NCBI GenBank assembly: GCA_033980235.1
Contig: CM067067.1
Coordinates: forward strand, 11,076,901-11,140,900
DNA: 64,000 bases
DNA from: Diadema setosum
Taxonomy: Eukaryota > Echinodermata > Echinoidea > Diadematoida > Diadematidae
Reading direction: 5' to 3'
Position numbers and translations under genes: made by a program. Below the pieces are notes generated by a model that did no database searches, was not told the DNA's origin, and saw only the letters and a program-made list of their open reading frames with translations. Each line of letters starts with the position of its first letter. Within the stretch, counting starts at the first letter, position 1. Below, piece by piece: positions 13,901-27,931 of this stretch.

Positions 13901-16900
13901 GGTTTTATTTTTAACGTTGTGTTTAGGCCACCAATAGTACGTAGACCGGCTATATGGGCGCTACAATAGAACTGCGACCAGCCCAAACACGAAGCCCCCT
14001 GTGTGATGAGCGCCCCAGGGTTTAGGGCGCCAATGTTGCAATGCCAGTGCAGTGGCGTCAAGCTCTGAACTTTAAAAACTTCTATCGCATGGGCCATATT
14101 GCCATTGGCTGACATCACCAATTTCTATTGACTCCCATATTAAAATAGGGGGTCTACAATTAATAAACAGTTTCTGTTCCACTGCATGACTAGGTCTACT
14201 GAGTCTGATGTCACAATGAACAATTACCTATGGCATGTGCACTCAACACTCTTACTATCAAGCGTGCATCATGTCACTCATTTTACTGGAATAATCAACT
14301 TCAATGCTACTTGCACTCGGCTGCGTACATGTGTATGTAATGTGAATGTGCTACTGATTTGCATTCCATGAAAATACTTCTACTATTATTACTACCACTC
14401 AGTAGTAGGCCTGGACACCTAGGCCTTATGGTTGCCATTTCTGCACTGAATTCAAGACTCTTTCTTGAACTAGTAAGTCTGTTAGTGTTATTGTTGAAGG
14501 CGTTGTATGAAAGAAATAATGTATGGAATTAACTCGTGCAATGGAACAAGATTTCGCACCTGGATAAAGGTAATCTACTCCAGTCTTTCTCTTTGTAGCA
14601 TAATCAATGTGGTGATCTGTGTTTGAGTAGAAGGATCTAGACTTAAAAATTCTACAGATCTACACTTCTGGCTGAGATGTATGCATTAAGCATCACATAC
14701 ACCAGTGAGAGAATGTACGAGTTTTACAATATATGAGGCCTTTTTTTATTTTTTACTTTTAATATTTTTTAAGATAAAGGGAATGCAAATTACCTGTTAT
14801 TTGTATAATTTGTACTCCAAGGAGTACTCTGTCAGGACTATCCCTTCTTGGTGTTTAGATATGCAAGACATCCCTGGTATTTCAAAAAATTGATTTTAAC
14901 GATAACATCTGAAACAAAAATCAGAGATATCGGTCTCATTTTTTCCTCCAGCATGAAATACAACCCTCGAGACCAATAAGAAATAATTAATTACATAAAA
15001 ATCTAGAAGTGTGGCTATGCAGACCGTTTATACCCTGAAGCATATTTGTTTTCTTCCTTTTTTTTTTTGTCAAGCGTTTCTGTTTTTCATTTTCCACTTC
15101 CTTATCACTGATATTTCACAGTTTTTGGGTTTATTTTCAGATCAATGCGGACTTTGCCCAGTTGTACCGAGAAAAGTGCAGGAGATGGTGAACAGATGGG
15201 GGCCATTTTATGTCAATAGAATCTTGCACTTGCCAAGCGAAACCACCCTTAGTTGCAAGACATCGTAAGAAGATGTGAAGACATGGATGGAGACAGTAAG
15301 TCCTTCCGCCAATCCTCATAGATCTTGTGGCATTGATTATAATTACTGGAACAATTTCTGTCCAAAGTGTAAGAGTAAAACTTACTCATTTGTTTATGCT
15401 TCATTGCTATTACACATTTCAGGAAAGTGAATGTGCACGAGTTTGCTCTTCATAGACTGATATTGATAATAAGTCGAAAACTGAATGTTAGGGATTGTCA
15501 GAGCTGATACAATACGTCATATCTAATATGTTAAAGAGAATGGGTGAAAGTTGAAAAAAAAAATTGTATTGTGTTCCATTCTATAGGAATTTTGTGGAAT
15601 GTCACTACTTGCAGCGATGCTTCACAGACCCAACATCCCCATGTAGAAGAAAGGGAGAGGACCTCTCATGCTCCCGAGGGATTCCCAGCAGTACCTGGTG
15701 CAGAATGACTATGTGCCTGTAAGTACAGTATATGCTTATTGTTTATAGACTTGAAATCAGTTCATGATCAAATCACTGAGCTTCCAATTTTGAGAATTAT
15801 CAATATGCATGTTTCATTGGGCTTTTAAGTACCAGCTCATGTTTAGAGAAGAATATTTGAGCTTCGTATCTTACAAAGCAAGACTCGTGTAGAATCTGCA
15901 TGTACTCAGTAACAGGTGGAATTTAAAAATCTGAATTTCTCATGCTGTCGTGAGAAATGCAAAGTTTTCTTCTCTGATATATCAGTGTTTTTGAAGCGAT
16001 TCTTCTCAAACAAACTTTAGAACATTCAGCAATGAGTATTGTGAAGGGGTATCTACCGTGTTTTGACAGTTTTCTTTTAAATTCATTAAATTACGGATTA
16101 AAAATGCATGCTGACTTCTATTGATTTGTAATAATATGTACATCAAATATCTTATGAGTCTGGAACATGTAAATATCAAGTAGGCCCCATCCCGATGATG
16201 GCAAAAAGTAATCTGATTTCTGGGAATTTTTTTCAAGGCTTTGAGGTTTACCAGATCAGTGAGACAAAATGTTTTAAAATAATATGTTCCGAAATATATC
16301 AGAAATATTTACTTGTACATCACAAACTAAAAGTTATGTGATGAATATGTTATTAGTACATTGTATTTAAGATCAATATGTAAAATTATATTTTAATATT
16401 TTGTTCCCTCCAGAGTGCCCTCTCACTGAGAACTTAACTTCCCTCTATGTGATGCAAAGTTTATTTGATAATAATTGCAGCCTTTGTCATTTGCTCAAAC
16501 GATTCAAGTGAAATTTAGTTCGAAATATCAGTACTGCTATACATGTTTAATCTCTTTTCAGGTAGGAACCAATGTTCATGGCATTGCTGATGCAGAGACT
16601 CCAACCCCAGCCCCAAGCATCTTCTGATCTGGAGATTCTCCCACCTGAAAGCCCTAACAAACGGGAAACGCCAAGTTGATCCGCGCGAAACGTATACATC
16701 ACGAGCGAGAAGCGCAAACTTCAGTGATGCTAAAGATGCCACCTTCAGCCAGCCCTGCTTAGTGAGATAAGGGAGTGACTAGACGTACATCCAGTATTTT
16801 CTCATCCTGGACAAGACCATACTAAGTCCAGGCTGGAGATGACCGGAAGCAAGAATTTGACAGACTCTTTAAAGCCCACTGTGTCTTCATCGTCAAATAT

Positions 16901-19900
16901 GCTTGGGTGCTTGAAGCATTCTTTGATTTTGTGGCGGCATATTCATGTACTGCTACAATCCCGAGTGAGGGCTTCGTTCTGGGCATTAGCCACGAACTTC
17001 AAGAACACGTCAGTGTATGATGCTAGTAAGATTTTCCGACATTGTGCCACAAACCCATGCACACAAGAAGCATATCTGACTTGCCCTGATGTGCAGCAAA
17101 GTTTTCTTAATTTTTGGTGAATTCTTAAATCAAAGTAACACAGGTAAAATGCTGCAATGTTTCCTTTGAAGATACTATCATGCATAATGTTTGACTCATG
17201 GATATTGAGTTATGTTATGTGTGCCTCACTTTTCCATTTATATTGAGCTACAAATCCATGCACACAAGAAGCATGTCTGTCATGCCCTGGTTGTAGTAAA
17301 GTTTCCTTGTAATATTTTTTGTGTGCATTTTTAAATGAAAATAACACAATAAGGAAAGTTAATGCCGCAATGTTTCCTTTAGAGGTGCTATCATGTATGT
17401 GTGTGCCTCACTTTTGCATTTGCATTGCTACGTGAACATTTAAACAATATTTCAAGTTTTTATACATGTCCAGTTTCAATTTATTTATTGTTCATCTTTG
17501 GCTTGTTTTCTGTATATTATGTCTGGTTGATGATGAAAAAAAAAAAAGTAATGCCAGATCCGCATTGATTTAAATTGAAAGAAGAAAGTTTAAGTTCCCC
17601 TGAACAATTTTTTAATTATTCAACGATTACCTAATTTTCATCACTCCCACAGTGTTGTTGAGCCATTGTCCATCACATTTATTGAGCGCTGATTTGTTGC
17701 TATTTTCATTATGACATTGTGGCTAAACACTTTAATATGAAACTCTCTATTTATAAAGAAATAAACTTTGGTTTTCCAGCCAAAGTATGTGTTGAACCCA
17801 CGAGGAAGGATAGATTCAGCGCAGATGGGCACCTTAAACAAATTTAGAGCATTTGACTTGAAATTTGGCACACATGACCACTATGGTATATAGATATGGA
17901 AACAATGTGGTGAGCAATGCGTTGCCATGGTAACAGCTTTTTTTAAACCAAAAAACATACAAAAATATTGTGGATTCAGCTAACTTCCTTTAGTCTTCGA
18001 GCATTTAGCTAGAAATTTGGCACAAAAGACCACTGTGGTATGTAGATGTGTAAACGTATTCTTTCGTAAGTGTCGATCAATGTGTTGCCATGGTAACGGC
18101 ATATTTTGAATGAAAATCATACAAAAATATTGTGGATTCAGTTAACTCCCTCACTCTTTGAGTAATTGGCTTGACATTTGGCACATGCAACAACTTTAGC
18201 ATATAGATGTGCAAACTTAATCTTTCATCAACGGTGAACAATGCGTTGCCATGGTAACAGCATCTTTTCACTAAAATGCATACAAAGATATTGTGGATTC
18301 ATGTAACAACCTCAGTCTTTGAGCATTTAGCTTGAAATTTGGCACACCTGACCACTATGGTACGTACATGTGCAAACTTAACCTTTCGTCATTGTTGATC
18401 ATTGTGTTGCCATGGTAACAACATAGTTTGAATGAAAATCATACAAAAATATTTTGGATTCAGGTAACTCCCTCAGTCTTTGAGCATTTGGCTTGAAATT
18501 TGGCACATGCAACCATTGTAGTTCAGAAATATACAAACTTCATATTTCATCATTAAACAATCTGTTGCCATGGTAACGGTGCATTTTCCATGAAAATCAT
18601 ACAAACATTTCGATTCTCCTGTCTCTGTTTAGAGCATTTTGGCTTCAAATTTGGCACATGTTACCTCTACATTACCTAGATGTGCAAAAAATCTTTTGTC
18701 AGTGTGGAAAATGTGTTGCCATGGTAACGGTATATTTTGCATGAAAATGATACACTAATGTGAATTCAACTAAACCCCTCACCCTTTTAGCATTTAGCTT
18801 GAAATTTGGCACATATGACGGCTATGATATAGGGCCTATAGTTGTGCAAACTTCATTTTTTTCTTAATGTCCAACATTGTGTTGCCATGGTTACACAATT
18901 TTTAGTAAAAACCAAAGAAATCGTCAGTTTATCTATCTTGCTCACTCAGTTTTTGAGCAATTGATTTGAGAGGTGGAACAGTGCATTGCCATGGTATTTT
19001 TTTTCTTTATTAAAAAGTAAGAAAAAATAATCCTGGTTGAGCTAATTCCCTCAATTGTGGGTGGGGGTATATTAATCACAATGAGTGATAATTCTAGTTA
19101 AAAATTCAGATTGCATCACTTCAACATAGTGCTTTGTTACGAGATATGACATCAAAGTAATTAAGAAACTAGTGGTCCATCTCACTTGAACAGTCTCTTG
19201 AGATGGTTCCCTGTCATCAGTTGAGATTGATTCTTAAATATCAATAGATTAAGCAGGAATTTGTATATTCTTTTGTCAAACATTTTGTCTACCAAAATGC
19301 AGTATGGAAATGTACTTATGTAAATCCATTTCAGACAATCGATATTCAAGGAATTTTAGAAGTAAGTTTAGAATGTTAACTGTTATTTGAGCTTCTTAAT
19401 GTTTTAAGGTGAATTTACTTCAGAGTTTACATAGATCTACTGTTATATGTAATACAGTTTGGATTCAATTGTAAATTTTCCCTACGGAATAGTGGAAAAA
19501 TTAGGGAAGTCTGGTAAGAAATAAGGAAATGTAACACGTTTTCAGAAAACATTTCTTGACTAGTCCGTATGAATATGCAAATACATGCAGGTGAAAAGTG
19601 TAAAAATTTTGAAGGAATGACATCATCAATTCCCTCATTTGGACGTTCATAAAGACTGGACAAGATCTGTTTTCTGGAAATGTGTGAAATTGAAAAGAGG
19701 CATATCTTCCTTATTTCGTAGCTGATTTTCATAGTCTTTACACCATTCTGTGTAGGGAAATTTCTTCTCTTTTCTAATTTGATTACACTAATTTTGGCCT
19801 TTACTTCCCTCTTGATTAAATTTATACTATGCATCATTCCAAAAAATCAAATAATTCTTTAAATTGCATGCATGGGACGTACAAAGCGTGTAAATCTAAA

Positions 19901-20806
19901 CGTCAACTTAATGGAGGCTGTATTGTTTATTACACAGCATCATTTCTAAAATTTAAGTTACTAGAATTCATATATAATCTTACATTTGTTCATAGTTTCC
20001 ATCTTACGACTTAACGATGCTCACCAGGGAAAGAAATACATAAAATGAAAGTGAATCAAGTCGTATGGAGTCATCTTGCAAGATTTAAAAAAAAAGTGAA
20101 AAAAGTAATCTATTTGGCAATGAAGGTTCCAGTCGTCTAGTAACTTGTTTACAGAACACAGTGAAAGAAGCATCAGTAACATGAATGTGAAGATGTGACC
20201 ATCTGAGACTATTGCAAAATATGCTCTGTTTTCATCATGTCGTATTTCATTTTTTCTGAAGCCTACATGTGTATGACAATCATCTCTATATTTTGTAACT
20301 TATCGATGTTTGTGAAAAATGCATCAGTTTGATTTTGTTAAAATAAATAAACCTTTACATGTGAAGAAAGTGCATCAATTGGCTGTCATTTTCAGTAGTC
20401 TGAGTTTAAATCCATGATGGATTTATTTGAAATAAATCCAAGGAAGGCTTAAAATAAGTCTTTTATCGTTTAAATCCAAGCTGGATTTATTCTAAAAACA
20501 AGTCTAAGAAAGATTTAAATGTAATCTAATAAGACTTAAAAAAATAAATCCTATAGACTTGAAATTTAAGTCGAACATAGACTTAAATTTTTAAATCCTA
20601 GCTAAGACTTACTTTTAAGTCCTAAGGTTTTGTCCGTATCTACAGTCCGCTAGGACTTAAAGAAATAAATCCTTAGGACTTAAAAATAAATCCTAGAAAT
20701 TAAGAGAGAAGTTAAAAAAGTAGCAAACGGATTGACATCCCTCAAACGCCTTATAAGAGATAGACAGTACGTCCTGCTGAATAAGGTCACAAGGGTCACG
20801 TTCTCA

Positions 20807-20841
<35 letters not shown>

Positions 20842-20854
20842 ATAGATAAATGAA

Positions 20855-20935
<81 letters not shown>

Positions 20936-23900
20936 CAACCGCCACCCGTCCACAGTTCCCAACTCCCACTTTGTACCTGTTGCCGATCTTCCGTTGATAG
21001 GGTTACACCCCCCTGCGGATGTTCCAGGTCTCCGATGAGTTCTTCGTTTCGCTGGGACTGATCGAGATGCCACAAGAATTCTGGAATCATTCCATGATCG
21101 AGAAGCCCACTGACGGTCGGGATGTGGTCTGCCACGCTTCCGCCTGGGATTTCTACAACCAGGTCGACTTCAGGTTGGTTCGCTCAAGCTCAATAACTCA
21201 CTTTAAAAAAAAAAAAATCATTAAGACAACTTTATCCTAGTACAATGGCTTTCACTCCATTCTCGCAGTCTCTTGTTTTATAAGATGAATTTTAAAATCA
21301 ATGGCAAAGTTACGATTGATTGGGGAACATGAGGTTGCTTTCGATAGACGGAATCGGAGCTGACAAGGCGAGGGTCTTGCTCTATGGAAGCCCAAGAAAA
21401 CTTGCAATTAAAAAAAATGACAAGACTGGAAAAGGGAGAAGAAAAGACAATGAAAATGAAGTGAAAACCATTGTAAGAACATGCAGTTGTCTAGACTGAA
21501 AGACATATTTAGTGATCTTTTCGTAATGGTGGTTTATTGTGTGCATAATCTGTGTGTCGATGTGGCTGTATCCAGCCTTACAGTCGCACTCGGGCTATTG
21601 AAACAATCACACGCGTGTGGCTGTATATCCAGCAAAGAGATTTTAATCTCTTTGATATCCAGCTACCGTGGATAGAACCACACGCGTTTGGCTGTATACA
21701 CCACTTTTTTAAATCCATATACCAAAATGTTAGTGTCACAAGTTTGGCCCAAGTATTCACAGTGTCATCAATAAACATGAATGTAAGGCTTGTCACTTTT
21801 AGGGAAAGAGAACATTTATGTAAAGGTTGCAAATCGTTTTGGTTGATGATAATGTGAATAGCTTGTTTTTAAATATGTTCTGTCTGCATAAAACATTTCG
21901 ATGGATTATGTATGACTCGGTCGGCTCAAGTCTCTTAAAGGAAGCAACTTATTTCATTGTTCCGATATTAAGTGAAAAAAAAAATTGAATCACCATATTG
22001 TTGGTTTTGATGACCATAATATATAACACTTTGTATTATCACATTGTATATTGTTGTTTTTTTTTTTTTATAATAGCCCTTTCTTATACAATACACCGTG
22101 TACCTTATATGGTTACTCTTTTATTATGTACAATATTTTTGTATCCATATGCTATAGTTCATCATATTATGATATATATTTTAAAACCTAGTTTGCATTT
22201 TCATTTTAGATTATAGAACTTATCTTAGAATATGTATTATTATGTACTGAATATAGCATAGCTTTGACATTAATATACAAAGAAGGTACACGCTCATATA
22301 CATGAAATCATGTCACTTTTTCCCCCTGCCACCCATTGACGCTCCTGTATCATCTATGGAACAAACAAACAAACAAACAAACAAACAAACTAACAAACAA
22401 ACAACCCTGCATGTCACTTGCCCATACAAGAATCTTGCAGTGTACCACACCCTTTATGGAGGACTTCGTCACCATACACCACGAGATGGGGCACATTCAG
22501 TACTTCCTCCAGTTCAAAGACCTCCACATTGGCTATCGCACGGGCGCCAACCCCGCGTTTCACGAGGCCGTAGGGGACGCTATTGCACTTTCCGTCGTCA
22601 CGCCTGGCCATCTGTACAAAATAGGCCTCTTGGATGAAAAGGTGGAGGACTTAGGTATACCGGTCGTGGTAAAAGGGTGTCTGTAATGCGTCTCTATCAG
22701 TTGCGTAGTTTTTTGTTTGTTTGTTTGTTTTTTTTCAAACTTCCTGGCGTGGTCTTGTCAGTCGGTCCTGTTTTCCGGTAGTTACGTTTCTTTGCGTATT
22801 AATGTTTGATTCTGCGCATTTGTCCTTTTGTGTTGGTTAGAGACAATGTCCATGTTATTGCTGTGAAATGTTCGTTTCGACACTGTCACACTTCTTTCGA
22901 TATTATTGGCGTAATGGCTGTTTCCGAACAAATATTTAATATTTGCTGCAATCTTGTCGATGTTGTCGTTGTTGTTTTTGTTTTTGTTGTTTTTCCTTTG
23001 TTTTGCTCTTGCCTGATTTGTCGCAGTTTACAGACTCGCCTCGAGTAGGCTGCCTATTAGCCAATAAAAACTACTTGACGTGTCGAAGTCTCCGTATCTT
23101 GAAATAGAAGCAAATAGTGCATCCGGTTCGAATACCTTTTGATGAGTCAGGATATCACTCTGACCACGATTCTTATTAGCCTTACCATAGAGCTACGGCT
23201 CCATGGTTTTAGTTCCAAACGATGTTTACTGCGACAAAGTATACCAGAGCATGACATCTCCAGTGTTTTCATCATTAGACTATGAGTAATGCAGATTGTG
23301 CACGATTTGCTTTGGGGCGCTCTCTACGGCAGGACTTGGCATGAAGATTTTCTTTGCTGTTGTCGTTGTTGATGTTGTTGTCTTTATAGAAGATGTCGAG
23401 CAAGCATGGAATTTGCACATTCTGATTGTGAAGCACTGACAATGGCATAAAACAGCTTAAGAATGTAGTGCCTGGTTTTATTTTAAACAACAGATCATAC
23501 ATGCAGCTCTATAAAATATTGTACATGTACCATCATTATCGTGTTCCCCTTGTCCAGCTGTTTTGTGATGCTATTGCTTTGTTGTTTCTTTTACTAGAAA
23601 GAAAATGATACCAATGACGAAAATTAGCAATAAAGGGGTATGGGTTTAAGTGAAAATGCAATGAAAAGTGAAAACTAATCGCTAAGCTGACCCATAAGAT
23701 CAATACTTTAAGGTCACAAATCTATTTCATACTGTTTTGTGTCGCAGACAGTAGAATATTCGGACTTTGAGGTCATCGTCCCCGCGACCACCTGGGACTA
23801 CAGCACTGCAAGAATTTCTGCTCAATTCGTTATTTCCTCCATTATACATACAATAATTGCGTTCCGACGATTTGATTTTTTGCCGGTCTGGGCTTATAGG

Positions 23901-26900
23901 TAGGCAGCAGACAAGACTGGTACGAAGACGACTCGAATGACGCGACGAGATCTGTCTGCAGGACACGTGTTCTGGTAGCCAGTGTAAAGCTGCCGGCAGT
24001 CACGGGGCAGCTAGCCCAGTTTGCCCGAAACCGTGGGCTTAAATCCATGGGTCTTTGGTCATTTCCCCCTTCTTTATTCACAATTTTGTCTTCTCTCTTC
24101 GTATCGGAAATGCAGCAACGGGGTCGTTCAACCCGTTTAACCTCGCCCTAGTATGTTTTTCGTTGGCACCGTGATTGCCGTGGTGAATTGTCTGACAGTG
24201 AATCTGATTATTAGTAGCCGCAGCAATCACGGCCATTCAAGTTTGCTGATCTGCCCCTACCCCCCCCCCCGTATTGTTTCACGTCCCACCCCAACGTCAG
24301 CCCATCAGCCTAAAACGTCTGCAGTTTCGAAGAGGCAATTACTATCACCCATCAAACTCACACGAAGCACTAAACAGTGTCAGCTAAACAAATAGTATTC
24401 TTCTTGGGAGAAGTGTTTACCCTTTATCATAAATCCTGTATGATGTCATCATATTAACCTATGGTATGAAATCGTATATGCACGTGTAGTATTCTAAATT
24501 CATCACGTTTATGACGTTACTCACTTTATTGCTGCAATGTGTTCCCGCAGTGTAACAATTTCCTTTCCACGTCAGGCTAGTGTAGAACCGTTAATGCTTG
24601 CGTGCATTATTTTGACAAATATTATTAGATTTATATTACCTACCATGCCTACATTGATTGCGTAGTTCAGTTCAGTTAACTCACCTATCTTGCCTTTAGT
24701 TTCTTCTCTTTTTTTTTTTGTCTGTGATGGAATCATATTTTCGTAGAGTGTAATACTACTTGTTTTCATGCTTATGATATTCAAGAATCAAACAATGCAC
24801 AGACATAACAATGGATGACTTCATAACCATACACCACGAGATGGGACACGTGGAATATTTTCTCCAGTATATGGAGCAGCCGGTGGTGTACCGGGAGGGT
24901 GCCAACCCAGGCTTCCACGAGGCGGTCGGCGACGTGTTAGCTCTGTCCGTGACAACTCCCAAGCATCTCTACGAGGTCGACCTCCTGGACGAATTGGTGG
25001 ACGACGAGGGTACAACCACTAAATGCATCGTCGCTTTCACTTTTTGTCTCAATATTTCACTTGCTCGTCTTTCGCCGGTGTCCAAACAACAAACTTTCCT
25101 CACCCCATGATCATGTCTCACAACCGTCTTACCCTTTGATTTGTGATAAGCGCGATGCTGGATCAAGATCGAATACTTGTTAGGCTTTTTAGTCTATGCA
25201 CTCAAAAGATAGTAAAACAACGAGTACATTTCAAATGCATTTTTCATTCAAACGTTGCTAAACATTATTCAGCTATACTTGACAATGAGAACCAATTGCT
25301 ATCCACCAAAGATTACCCGCGTATCAAAAATGGCATCATTTTATACTATCGCGTCATTGCGTGCCATAAAATAATAATAAAATACAGCTCAGTGCTCGTC
25401 ACAAATCAGTAATTCATGGGTTAAGGTCATGCCTACATCACATTCCGCCTCATACTCCTCATGCTGTCCTGCATGCTACTCACGAAAACGATACTAATAT
25501 GTATTTTCCTCCGCCCTATTAACCATTACAAACGACAATAAAGATAGTTACTGATAGCGATGCAATAAAGTGATAAAATAATAGTGAAAGGGGAATATTG
25601 TACGGAGGTAAAGATAAGGTGGTATACTATGTAGGTGAATTGTATTTTCTTATTCGACACCTCGTCGGGCGTAAACTCGGCGGTCCAGAATCAAACAATG
25701 CACAGACATAACTATGGATGATTTCATCACCATACACCATGAAATGGGACACGTGGAGTACTACCTCCAGTACGAGCATCAACCTGTGGTCTACCGTCGC
25801 GGGGCCAACCCGGGCTTCCACGAAGCAGTCGGCGACGTCCTCGCTCTGTCTGTGTCCACACCTCAGCATCTCTTCGACGTCAATCTCCTGCCTGAAGTCG
25901 TAGATGATGAAGGTAGTCACGAGTTCAACACCACGAATCGTACAGCCCAAGAGTCATACAGCCCACGAGTTGTACAGCCCACCAGTCATACCACCCATGA
26001 ATTCGACACTAAGCAAATAAGGCCCATGAGTCGATCTGACACTAGGCAAACAAGGTCTACGAATTCGACACTAAGTCGACAAGGCCGACGAGACCGAAAC
26101 ATTAAGCCCCGTAATGTCGAACTCATGGGTCGATTTTTTTTTTCTATAGTGTCGAATTCGTTAGCCTTTTTTTTTTTCTTTGTGTCAAACTCGGAAGCCT
26201 TGGTTGCCTAATTTCGAATTATTGGGCCTTGTTTGCCTAGTGTCGAACTTATGGGCTGTATGACTCGTGGGCTGTATAGGCCTATGCCTCATATGGACCC
26301 TTTTTTTCGATGTCGAACTTGTGGGCCGTATGTCTCGTGGGTGTCGGTCTCATGGGATGACCCTGTCTCCCCGCCATCCTCTCGTCATTATCAAAGATAT
26401 TTAAAGAGATGGAGAATGTACTTGGAAGAGTTATTAGTGAACTAGAGAAAAAAAATATATATATAAACGTTGACTTGTATCGATTTTTTTTTTTACAAAA
26501 CGTAAGTTTCCAGCCCGGGATCCAGTCATTTTGCTAGTACAATGTATAAGAATGGACCCTACGGTATACGTCCATGGTGTAAGCGCTCCAGAGAGTCAGT
26601 TAGTTTTGAGGGTTTAGTATGAAACTTCACTACCAATCGACGTGCACAGATTTTGTTGCATAGAAAATTATTTTGAAATATGAACAAGATGATGTACATT
26701 GTGTTCAACATGCATAACTTCTCATTTATAGCGACGAGCGCGATGCAGTGTAGTTTTTAGGTTTGCGATGGTAGCGCGATGAAGGCGTATCAAGAGAGGT
26801 AGTGAGTATTATTCTTTTTTTCTGCCTAATTTTCATCCCTGGAAAAATTATTAAAACTGATATCCACTATGTTTTCATTTTTCATCAATATTTTGTGCAT

Positions 26901-27855
26901 GCGCTGCTTCCTTCTTTGTCTTTGCATTGAATGTATTCGAATCTCTTTGCCAAATCATTTATTTATGACATAAAAAGAAACAAAGAGTGGTTAGTTTGCT
27001 TCAGCGATGGCATATCATTTTTTGTAAGCGAATGAAATAATAACTTTTCATGGCATGTTGAATTTCACACATACCCCTTTCAAATGTGTGTCTACAGTTA
27101 CTTCTTCATGTTCTTAAGTGCCTATAAATTATGTATCACTATGAGTCATACACGTTTGAAGATCAGTAATCACTGTCAATAGATACTAAGCGATTCCTTT
27201 GCTCGTTAACATTGAGAGTACAAGAAAACAAATCAAAATCAATATAACATAAAAAGACAATTTCATCATGGGACTATCTTATTTACTGCCCTACACCGAT
27301 TTGCCAAACCGCAGAACGGAAAATGTCTCTATACAGTACAAGATTCAACAACCCATCAAAACGGCATAGCCGCGCTAATCCTGTCGACGGTGATTTAAAA
27401 ACAAAATGCTTATAATCTCCCGCTTTCATCCAGTACCAAGTAACATTCGAATGGGTTCCTGCCTCATTCACCTTTATACGTTATTTCTGTCTGAATGGGG
27501 TGATGTAATTAATGTATCGATTTCTGTTTCTACGATTACTGTTTATTTTTGGTAATATTGATGTTTTTGACGTGAAATAGGAAATAGTATATCCTGCGCC
27601 TTGTGGCTCCACCTTGAAATACTCACAAGGGGCAATTCTTTCAACACAATGATATGATTATAAACAAACTCTGGAATAAGAGTCTATGAATTTGAAGAAT
27701 ATTATTTAAAAAGCACTAGAGCAGCGTGTTTCTTGCACGGCAAGCACACTTTATCTGTTAGTTTATCGTTTATGATTGAAAGCTGTTTGAATGAATACAA
27801 TTGTACTAAGATAGGCTGATGAAAAACAAAATATATATAATAAGGACCCTATGAT

Positions 27856-27931
<76 letters not shown>

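Noticed and set aside
15011..15740. Possible exons inside the 8.9-kb insertion (QCGLCPVV... and neighbouring splice-like sites)
   Set aside because: Cysteine-containing fragments with plausible AG/GT flanks exist, but no frame runs cleanly and I could not tie them to a family.
17870..18990. CRISPR-like array (regular short palindromic repeats)
   Set aside because: Spacing of about 160 bp, homologous 'spacers' and a eukaryotic intron setting rule it out; it is a satellite-like tandem repeat.
22431..25912. Idea that the repeated ACE exons are assembly duplicates of two haplotypes
   Set aside because: Intron sequences around the copies are unrelated and lengths differ, and the proteins differ at 11 to 27 residues while all keep reading frame and active-site residues.
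25714..26211. 165-codon frame reading from exon C into the following intron
   Set aside because: The part after 25912 is translated foldback repeat; a standard GT donor ends the exon in the phase shared with the other two copies.
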